This document shows positions 51,884 to 60,132 of a stretch of 64,000 nt of DNA, in pieces. The stretch lies in assembly GCF_016863635.1 (NCBI RefSeq), contig NZ_BOPG01000034.1:62001-126000 (forward strand). Direction: 5' to 3'. The translations under genes were made by a program, and so were the position numbers. The notes beneath the pieces are model-generated. The model was given only the letters and a program-made list of their open reading frames with translations, did not search any database and was not told the DNA's origin. The stretch comes from Virgisporangium aurantiacum (GTDB lineage: Bacteria; Actinomycetota; Actinomycetes; Mycobacteriales; Micromonosporaceae). Positions within the stretch are counted from its first letter, which is position 1, and each line of letters starts with the position of its first letter.

Positions 51884-52175
51884 TCCCGGGTGAGGTTCTG
51901 TTCGGCTCCGGCGATGTGGAGATCAACGCCGGCCGGGCCGTCGTGGAACTGCGGGTGGTCAACACCGGCGACCGGCCGGTCCAGGTCGGGTCGCACTTCC
52001 ACTTCGCCGAGGCCAACGCGGCGCTCGAGTTCGACCGCGCCGCTGCCGCCGGGCACCGCCTGGCGGTGCCGGCGGGCACGTCGGTCCGCTTCGAACCGGG
52101 GATTCCGCGGGTGGTCACCCTCGTCGCGCTGGGCGGCCGGCGCGTCGTCCCGGGACTTTCTTTGAAGGTGACGGC

Positions 52176-52179
<4 letters not shown>
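51880..52179 (+). CDS. ureB: Urease beta subunit
   Basis: A 99-residue structural urease subunit: VIPGEVLFGSGDVEINAG at the start, VNTGDRPVQVGSHFHFAEANAALEFDR in the middle and GIPRVVTLVALGGRRVVPGL near the end. GTG start at 51880, just after a hairpin that covers its ribosome site. The separate gamma, beta and alpha genes are the usual bacterial form. Confidence 0.97.
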
Positions 52180-53884
<1,705 letters not shown>

Positions 53885-53885
<1 letters not shown>

Positions 53886-54595
53886 TGACCCCTGCGACCC
53901 TCCTCCTGCTCGCCGACTCGCGCCTGCCGGCCGGTGGCCACGCCCACTCCGGCGGCCTGGAGGAGGCCGTCGCCGCGGGCCGGGTCACCTCGGTCGCCGA
54001 CCTCGCGCTGTTCCTCCGCGGCCGCCTCGCCACGACGGGCCTGGTCACGGCCGCCTTCGCCGCGGCCGCCTGCCACGCCGCAGCCGCCTGCCACGCCGCA
54101 GCCGCCTGCCACGCCGCGGGCGACCCGCCACGACTCGCCGATCTCGACGCGGAACTCAACGCGCGGACGCCGTCGCCCGCGCTCCGGAAGGCGTCCCGCG
54201 CCCAGGGCCGCGCGTTGCTCCGGGCCGGCCGGGCAATGTGGCCCCTCCCGGCTACCACGCCACCGGGCGGGGTGTGGCCCGGGCCGGAGGGTGCGCACCA
54301 CGCGGTGGCACTGGGCGTCGTGGCGTGCGGCGCGGGGCTGGCGCCGGCCGATGCCGCGATCGTCGCGGCGTACGGTGCGGTCACCGGGCCGGCCAGTGCC
54401 GCCGTGCGGCTGCTCGGCCTGGACCCGTACGCGGTGCAGGCCGTCCTCGCCGGACTCGCCGCCGACTGCGACGCCACCGCCGCCAGCGCCGCGGCACTGG
54501 CCGCCGAGGGTCACCTGCCCGCGGCGACCGCGCCGCTGCTCGACATCGGGGCCGAGCGTCACGCCCGGTGGGAGGTGCGCCTCTTTGCCTCCTGA
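53885..54595 (+). CDS. ureF: Urease accessory protein UreF
   Basis: Works with UreD and UreG to load nickel. The 236-residue all-helical protein begins TLLLLADSRLPAGGHAHSGGLE, the UreF signature, and has GAVTGPASAAVRLLGLDP late. Residues 61-78 are three exact copies of AACHAA, which give three regularly spaced Cys-His pairs; this is not a general UreF feature. The start shares a base with the ureC stop. Confidence 0.94.
54065..54118. repeat. 18-bp tandem repeat, three units, in ureF
   Basis: Three units of GCCGCCTGCCACGCCGCA, identical except for the last base of the third. Each codes AACHAA in frame. The near-identity indicates recent expansion. Confidence 0.95.
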
Positions 54596-54611
54596 CCCGC
54601 CATCGACCGCC

Positions 54612-54678
54612 CAAGATCGCCGTTTCAGGAAAGAACCTGGAGTCTCGCTGCAGGTTTCTTCCTCAAAACCCGATCTTG
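54612..54678. repeat. 28-bp imperfect inverted repeat between ureF and ureG
   Basis: Arms at 54612-54639 and 54651-54678 match at 22 of 28 positions around an 11-base loop. Outer ends CAAGATCG and CGATCTTG are perfect. It fills most of the 122-base ureF-ureG gap, the only wide gap in the operon. It may lower or protect the downstream message; the same outer ends occur at 46836-46918. Confidence 0.7.
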
Positions 54679-54717
54679 AGGCCGCTCCACCCCGGAACCA
54701 CCGGAAGGGAATCGGAT

Positions 54718-55383
54718 ATGTCGCCACATAACGACCACGTCGGTGGTGATCCGCACGAGCCGATCGACCACACCCACCCGCGGGCGGTGCGGATCGGGAT
54801 CGGCGGGCCGGTCGGGTCCGGGAAGACGGCGTTGGTGGCGGCGTTGTGCCGCACCCTGCACGCCGACGTCAACCTCGCCGTGGTCACCAACGACATCTAC
54901 ACGACCGAGGACGCCGACTTCCTGCTCCGGAACGGGGTGCTGCCCGCCGAGCGGGTCCGCGCGGTCGAGACCGGGTGCTGCCCGCACACGGCGATCCGCG
55001 ACGACATCGCGGCCAACCTCGACGCGGTGGAGGACCTGGAGCACAGCCTCGGCGGCCTGGACCTGGTGCTGGTGGAGAGCGGCGGCGACAACCTCACCGC
55101 CACGTTCAGCCGGGGGCTGGTCGACCGGCAGATCTTCGTCATCGACGTCGCGGGGGGCGACAAGGTGCCGCGCAAGGGCGGGCCGGGCGTCACCTCGGCC
55201 GACCTGCTCGTGATCAACAAGACCGACCTCGCCCCGCTGGTGGGCGCCGACCTGGGCGTGATGGACCGGGACGCGCGGGCCCGCCGCGGCGACGCGCCGA
55301 CCGTGTTCCTGTCGCTGGTCGACGATCCGGCCGCCGGCCCGGTCGCCGACTGGGTGCGCGCGTGCGTCGCCACCCGGGTCTGA
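54718..55383 (+). CDS. ureG: Urease accessory GTPase UreG
   Basis: SIMIBI-class GTPase that delivers nickel. The 221-residue protein has a His-rich start (HVGGDPHEPIDHTHPR), P-loop GGPVGSGKTALV near residue 32, the metal-binding CPH in ETGCCPHTAIRDD, and NKTDLAPLVG for guanine. ATG start with GGAAGGGA upstream. The His-rich N-terminus may help hold nickel, useful because no UreE is encoded in the operon. Confidence 0.97.
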   Translation: MSPHNDHVGGDPHEPIDHTHPRAVRIGIGGPVGSGKTALVAALCRTLHADVNLAVVTNDIYTTEDADFLLRNGVLPAERVRAVETGCCPHTAIRDDIAANLDAVEDLEHSLGGLDLVLVESGGDNLTATFSRGLVDRQIFVIDVAGGDKVPRKGGPGVTSADLLVINKTDLAPLVGADLGVMDRDARARRGDAPTVFLSLVDDPAAGPVADWVRACVATRV

Positions 55384-56042
55384 CTGCGAACGCCGTCCTC
55401 CGGGCCGACGGCACGCGGCTGACCACCCTGCACGGCGAGCCGCCCCTGCTGCTCCGGCGGACGGGCACCGCCGCCGACGGCGCCACGATCGTGCACCTGG
55501 TCGGCGGCGCCGCGGGTCCGCTGGCCGGCGACCGGCTGAGCCTCACGGTCGACCTCGACGCGGGCGCCGCCGTGGAGATCCGCTCGGTGGCCGCCACGGT
55601 CGCCCTCCCCGGGCGCACCGCCGACTGGTCGACGCTCACCGTCACGGTCCGGCTCGGGCCGGGGACCATGCTCCGCTGGCTGCCGGAGCCCCTGATCGCC
55701 GCGGCCGGCTGCCGGCACGTCGGCCGCGCCGAGATCGACCTCGCGCCCGACGCCCGCCTACTGTGGCGCGACGAGTTGATCTGCGGGCGCCACGGCGAGC
55801 CGCCCGGCGACCTGCGGTCGGAACTGCGGGTGCGGCACGCCGGCCGGCCGCTGCTCGCCCACGACCTGGCCGTGGGCCCGGCGGCCGAGGGCTGGGCCGG
55901 GCCGGCGGTGCTCGGCGGCGCGCGGGCGGCCGGGTCCCTGCTCACGGTGAACCTGCCGCACCCGGAGAACGCGATGCCGCTGGCCGGCCCGGGCGCGCTG
56001 CTCGTGACGCTGACCGACGACAGGCCCTTCGCTACGGCGTGA
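55362..56042 (+). CDS. ureD: Urease accessory protein UreD (UreH)
   Basis: Scaffold that brings UreF and UreG to apourease. The 226-residue protein has LTVDLDAGAAVEIRSVAAT, MLRWLPEPLIAAAGCRH and RLLWRDELICGRHGEPPGDL, matching the family. There is no ATG near the conserved beginning; GTG at 55362, 22 bases inside ureG, is the best start, with CTG 55380 as an alternative. It ends the operon and overlaps the convergent hisS by 11 bases. Confidence 0.9.
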   Translation: MRRHPGLTANAVLRADGTRLTTLHGEPPLLLRRTGTAADGATIVHLVGGAAGPLAGDRLSLTVDLDAGAAVEIRSVAATVALPGRTADWSTLTVTVRLGPGTMLRWLPEPLIAAAGCRHVGRAEIDLAPDARLLWRDELICGRHGEPPGDLRSELRVRHAGRPLLAHDLAVGPAAEGWAGPAVLGGARAAGSLLTVNLPHPENAMPLAGPGALLVTLTDDRPFATA

Positions 56043-57366
56043 GGATGTCCGGCACCCGGTCGGTGGCCGGGGGCTCCCAGGTCTGCGGGTCGGCAACGGC
56101 CTGGTCGCCCGAGCGGATGTCCTTCACCTCGTGCTGATCCGCCGGGGACGACGGCGGGAACCACACGAACGGGATGCCGCGCCGGTCGGCGTGCCGGATC
56201 TGCTTGCCGAACTTCGCCGCGGCCGGCGCCACCTCGGTGGCGATGCCGCGGCGGCGCAGGGCGGCGGCCACCGCGTCGCTCGCTCCGCGCGTCTCCTCGG
56301 CGGTGACCGCGACCAGCACGCACGCCGGCACCTGGCGGGACGCCGACAGCGCGCCCGCACCGAACAGCAGCCCGAGGATCCGGGTGATGCCCAGGGACAC
56401 CCCGACGCCGGGGAACCGGTCGGACCCGCTCTCGGCGAGGTTGTCGTACCGGCCGCCGGCGCCGACCGCGCCGGACTGCTCGTAGCCGCGCATCTTGGCC
56501 TCGTAGACGGTGCCGGTGTAGTAGTCGAGGCCGCGGGCGATGCTCAGGTCGGCCAGCAGCAGGCCCGGCACCAGGCCGTTGGCGGCCTCCATCACCAGCG
56601 TCAGCTCGTCGAGACCCTCGTCGAGCAGCGGATCGGTCACCCCGAGGCGACGCACGGCGTCGGCGAACGCGGCGTCGGGCGTGGCGATCTCCGCGAGCGA
56701 CAGGCACGCCTTGGCCTGCGCGTCGCTGAGGCCGAGGCCGACCAGCTCCTCCGCCACGCGCGACGCGCCGATCTTGTCGAGCTTGTCGACGACGCGCAGC
56801 ACCGCCGGCGGGTCGGCGATCTCCAGCCCCCGGTAGAAGCCCTGCGCGAGCTTGCGGTTGCTGGTGTGGATCACCACCTGCGGGATCGGCAGGGCGGCCA
56901 GCGCCTCGGCCGCGACCACGGGCAGCTCGTAGTCGTAGTGCAGGGCGAGCGTGTCGCGGTCGACGATGTCGATGTCGGCCTGGCGGAACTCGCGGTAGCG
57001 GCCCTCCTGCGGCCGCTCGCCGCGCCACACCTTCTGGATCTGGTAGCGCCGGAACGGGAACTGCAGGCGGCCGGCGTTCTCCAGCACGTACCGGGCGAAC
57101 GGCACGGTGAGGTCGAAGTGCAGGCCCAGCCGCTCGGCTTCGGCGGCGGCCTCCTCCGAAGCCTGGAGCCGGCGCAGCGTGTAGACCTCCTTGGAGGTCT
57201 CGCCCTTGCGGAGCAGCTGGTCGAGCGGCTCGACGGCGCGGGTCTCCACCGGCGCGAACCCGTGCAGCTCGAACACCCGCCGCACCCGCTCGACGAACGT
57301 GTTCTCGATGAACTGCTCACCGGGGAGCCACTCGGGGAAGCCGGACAGCGGCGTGACGCGAGCCAT
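56032..57366 (-). CDS. hisS: Histidyl-tRNA synthetase
   Basis: A 444-residue class II synthetase. GFPEWLPGEQFIEN at the start, histidine-binding LQFPFRRYQIQKVWRGERPQEGRYREFRQADID near residue 100 (adjacent segments), the His-specific ARGLDYYTGTVYEAKM near 295, and GVGVSLGITRI near 335. ATG start three bases after the MBL hydrolase gene, so the two are cotranscribed. Its stop overlaps ureD. Confidence 0.97.
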   Translation of the reverse strand: MARVTPLSGFPEWLPGEQFIENTFVERVRRVFELHGFAPVETRAVEPLDQLLRKGETSKEVYTLRRLQASEEAAAEAERLGLHFDLTVPFARYVLENAGRLQFPFRRYQIQKVWRGERPQEGRYREFRQADIDIVDRDTLALHYDYELPVVAAEALAALPIPQVVIHTSNRKLAQGFYRGLEIADPPAVLRVVDKLDKIGASRVAEELVGLGLSDAQAKACLSLAEIATPDAAFADAVRRLGVTDPLLDEGLDELTLVMEAANGLVPGLLLADLSIARGLDYYTGTVYEAKMRGYEQSGAVGAGGRYDNLAESGSDRFPGVGVSLGITRILGLLFGAGALSASRQVPACVLVAVTAEETRGASDAVAAALRRRGIATEVAPAAAKFGKQIRHADRRGIPFVWFPPSSPADQHEVKDIRSGDQAVADPQTWEPPATDRVPDILTP

Positions 57367-57369
57367 GAT

Positions 57370-58062
57370 CTACCACCCTCTCCGCGGTGCCGCGCCGGAA
57401 ACCTGACGCAGGAACGGGTTCGTCGCCCGCTCCTGTCCGATCGTGGTCTGCGGGCCGTGGCCGGGCAGCACCAGCGTCTCGTCGGGCAGCGGCAGGATGC
57501 GGTCGCGCAGGCTGGCCATCATCTGGTCGGAGTCACCACCGGGCAGGTCGGTACGGCCGATCGAGCCGGCGAACAGCACGTCGCCGCTCAGGCAGATCGG
57601 GGGGACGTCGGCCTCGCCGGGCAGCCGGAAGAGGACCGAGCCCCGGGTGTGCCCGGGGGCGTGGTCGACGGTCACGGAGAGGCCGGCGAGGTCGAGGGCG
57701 AGGCCGTCGGAAAGCGGACGGACGTCGGACGGCTCGACCCACTCGAACCGGCCGCCGAACAGCTGGGTGAGGTCGGCGGAGAGCCCCTTGGCCGGGTCGA
57801 CGAGCATCTCGTCGTCGCCGGGGTGCAGGTAGGCCGGGATGTCGCGTTTCGAACAGACGGGCGTCACCGAGAACGTGTGGTCGAGGTGCCCGTGGGTCAG
57901 CAGGACGGCGACCGGGTTGACCTTGTGCTCGGCGAGCACCTCGTCGAGCCGCTTGGTGACCCCGATGCCCGGGTCGACCACCACGCAGTCCTCGCCCGGC
58001 GCGGGGGCGACCACGAAGCAGTTCGTGCCGAAGGCATCGGCCGGGAAACCGGCGATGAACAC
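57370..58062 (-). CDS. Metallo-beta-lactamase-fold hydrolase (glyoxalase II-like)
   Basis: A 230-residue hydrolase with an intact two-metal site: LLTHGHLDHTFSV near residue 57, a His in DHAPGHTRGSVLF near 140, CLSGDVLF near 160 and VLPGHGPQTTIG near 205. This is the glyoxalase II-like branch common beside hisS in actinobacteria. The GTG start is followed upstream by a 16-base palindrome 25 bases away. Substrate unknown. Confidence 0.92.
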   Translation of the reverse strand: MFIAGFPADAFGTNCFVVAPAPGEDCVVVDPGIGVTKRLDEVLAEHKVNPVAVLLTHGHLDHTFSVTPVCSKRDIPAYLHPGDDEMLVDPAKGLSADLTQLFGGRFEWVEPSDVRPLSDGLALDLAGLSVTVDHAPGHTRGSVLFRLPGEADVPPICLSGDVLFAGSIGRTDLPGGDSDQMMASLRDRILPLPDETLVLPGHGPQTTIGQERATNPFLRQVSGAAPRRGW

Positions 58063-58086
58063 GCAGCCACACCTTTCCGAAGGGCT

Positions 58087-58102
58087 TAACGAGGTCTCGT
58101 TA
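58087..58102. promoter_or_regulatory. 16-bp perfect palindrome, possible operator
   Basis: TAACGAG, two bases, CTCGTTA. It lies 25 bases upstream of the metallo-hydrolase start and 136 bases before the cyclophilin gene, in the divergent promoter region. Perfect symmetry and AT-rich ends in a GC-rich context suggest a dimeric repressor site. Confidence 0.45.
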
Positions 58103-58169
58103 GGCACATCTGTAGCCAGACCGAGACAGGTCGCCCACACGACTCCAGGGTTCGGACCGTACACTCGCT

Positions 58170-58201
58170 CCGGCGTGTCGCGCGGGAACGCGCGACGCCG
58201 G
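58170..58201 (+). promoter_or_regulatory. Strong hairpin in the cyclophilin leader
   Basis: CCGGCG...TCGCGCG pairs with CGCGCGACGCCGG across a GGAA loop, 13 base pairs with a two-base bulge. It ends 36 bases before the GTG start, leaving the GGAGG ribosome site free. Confidence 0.55.
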
Positions 58202-58237
58202 GGAGTAGACACCGCCATCCTACGGAGGACCCGAATC

Positions 58238-59161
58238 GTGGCCCGCACCAGAGACCGCCAACGGGCACTCGCCCGCGCGAAGCTGGACCGCCAGATCGCT
58301 CGTCGCGCGGCGGCGGCGCGAAAGAAGCGGCAGATCCAGGCGGGTACCGCGGTCGGGTTGGCGGTGGTGCTGATCGCCGTGGGGGCGCTCTGGTTCTCGG
58401 GCTTCTTCGATGGCGAGAAGGACAAGAACCCGCCGCAGGGCAGCGGCACGTGCGCCTGGAACAGCACCGAGGGCGGCGAGAACGTCAAGGACGTCGGCCG
58501 GCCACCGACCGGCGACATCCAGACCTCCGGCGTGGAGACGATGACGATCACCACCAACCAGGGTGTGATCAAGGCGATCATCGACACCGCCAAGGTCCCC
58601 TGCGCGGCGGCGAGCTTCTCGTTCCTGTCCAGCAAGGGATACTTCGACAACACGAAGTGCCACCGGCTCACCACCAGCGGCGGCTACGTGCTGCAGTGCG
58701 GTGACCCGTCCGGGACGGGCAGCGGCGGGCCGGGCTACCGCTACGCCGACGAGAACCTGCCGGCGCCGCTGCCGAGTGCGAGCGCCGATCCGTCGGCATC
58801 GCCGTCCGCCTCCGCGTCGGCCGCCGCCGGGCAGGCCCTGTACACGCGGGGCATGATCGCGATGGCGAACTCCGGCGACGACACCAACGGCAGCCAGTTC
58901 TTCATCGTCTACAAGGACTCGCCGGTGTTCCAGGCGAAGTACACGATCCTCGGCACGGTCACCGAAGGGCTCGAGGTCGTCGACAAGATCGCCGAGAGCG
59001 GGGTCGCCGAGGGCGGCACCAGTCCGACCGACGGCAAGCCGAAGGTCGACGTCACCATCCAGTCGTTGATCATGAGCAGCAACGACGCACCCGCGGAGAC
59101 GCCGAGCAGTCAGCCCGCGTCGGTCAGCCCGTCGGCGACGACCTCAGCGTCCACGCAGTAG
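58238..59161 (+). CDS. Membrane-anchored cyclophilin-type peptidyl-prolyl isomerase
   Basis: A 307-residue protein. A strongly basic 35-residue cytoplasmic start (RQIARRAAAARKKRQIQ) precedes one membrane helix (about residues 40-60), then an extracytoplasmic cyclophilin domain with YFDNTKCHRL, QCGDPSGTGSGGPGY and NSGDDTNGSQFFIVY. A Ser/Ala linker (SASADPSASPSASAS) interrupts the domain and a Ser-rich tail ends it. GTG start with GGAGG nine bases upstream. It probably folds exported proteins. Tandem paralogue follows. Confidence 0.94.
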   Translation: MARTRDRQRALARAKLDRQIARRAAAARKKRQIQAGTAVGLAVVLIAVGALWFSGFFDGEKDKNPPQGSGTCAWNSTEGGENVKDVGRPPTGDIQTSGVETMTITTNQGVIKAIIDTAKVPCAAASFSFLSSKGYFDNTKCHRLTTSGGYVLQCGDPSGTGSGGPGYRYADENLPAPLPSASADPSASPSASASAAAGQALYTRGMIAMANSGDDTNGSQFFIVYKDSPVFQAKYTILGTVTEGLEVVDKIAESGVAEGGTSPTDGKPKVDVTIQSLIMSSNDAPAETPSSQPASVSPSATTSASTQ

Positions 59162-59235
59162 GGGCCCGTGCCGGCGGCCGGCCGGCGGGTCGCTAGTGTC
59201 CATCCACCAGAAGGAATGTGCAGGGGGAACCGACC

Positions 59236-60090
59236 GTGACGTCGAACCGGGACCGGGACCGGCGGCAAGCCGCGCGGGCGCGGCTGGAACGCGAGATGGC
59301 GCTGCGCGCCGACGCTGCGCACAAGCGCCGCCGTACCCAGACCTTCATCGCCGGCGGCGCGGCCGCGGTCGTGCTGGTCGGCGCGATCGTGTGGATCGCC
59401 ATCGCGGTCGGCGGTGACGACGACGGCAACGACCCCACGGTCGCCCCCAACGCGAGCGGCTCGGTCTCGGCCAGCCCCACGAGCTGCGACTACAAGCCGC
59501 TGGTCGACCCGAGCTCGTCGGCCTCGCAGGAGCCGCTGCCGGCGACCGTCAAGGAGGTCGGCAAGCCCGAGGCGAACGTGCCGCGCTCCGGCAAGCAGGT
59601 CATGACCATGGTGACCAACCTGGGCGAGATCCAGGTCGAGATGGACCTGTCCAAGACGCCGTGCACCGCCGGCAGCTTCGCGTACCTGGCGATGAAGAAG
59701 TTCTTCGACAACACGAAGTGCCACCGCCTGGTCGCCGACATCGGCGCGCTGCAGTGCGGCGACCCCGGCGGCGACGGCACGGGCGGGCCCACCTACCGCT
59801 TCGGCGACGAGAACCTGCCGACGAACCGGCGGCCGGCCTACCCCGAGGGTGTCGTCGCGATGGCGAACGCCGGGCCCGACACCAACGGCAGCCAGTTCTT
59901 CTTCGTGTTCAAGGACAGCCCGCTGCAGGCGCAGTACTCGTTGTTCGGCAAGATCACCAAGGGCCTGGACATCATCAAGAAGGTCGCCGAGGGCGGCGAC
60001 GACGGCGCCTACGCCCAGCAGGCCGGCGGCGGCCACCCCAAGACCGAGATCAAGTTCCAGTCGGTGACGGTCAGCGCGGTCTCCGCGTAA
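59236..60090 (+). CDS. Second membrane-anchored cyclophilin-type isomerase
   Basis: A 284-residue paralogue of the previous gene: basic start (RRQAARARLEREMALR), membrane helix near residues 38-60, Ser-rich linker, and a cyclophilin domain with FFDNTKCHRL, LQCGDPGGDGTGGPTY and NAGPDTNGSQFFFVF. It lacks the long Ser-rich insert of the first copy. GTG 59236 is chosen because AGGGGGA lies seven bases upstream. Followed by a strong bidirectional terminator. Confidence 0.95.
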   Translation: MTSNRDRDRRQAARARLEREMALRADAAHKRRRTQTFIAGGAAAVVLVGAIVWIAIAVGGDDDGNDPTVAPNASGSVSASPTSCDYKPLVDPSSSASQEPLPATVKEVGKPEANVPRSGKQVMTMVTNLGEIQVEMDLSKTPCTAGSFAYLAMKKFFDNTKCHRLVADIGALQCGDPGGDGTGGPTYRFGDENLPTNRRPAYPEGVVAMANAGPDTNGSQFFFVFKDSPLQAQYSLFGKITKGLDIIKKVAEGGDDGAYAQQAGGGHPKTEIKFQSVTVSAVSA

Positions 60091-60102
60091 AGAGCCGCTC
60101 GG

Positions 60103-60132
60103 AAAGCGCGCCCCCCGCGGGGGGCGCGCTTT
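60103..60132. terminator. 30-bp perfect palindromic terminator
   Basis: A fully symmetrical 30-base palindrome from AAAGCGCG through a run of C and G to CGCGCTTT. A-rich and T-rich ends make it usable in both directions, between the second cyclophilin stop and the relA stop. Confidence 0.88.
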
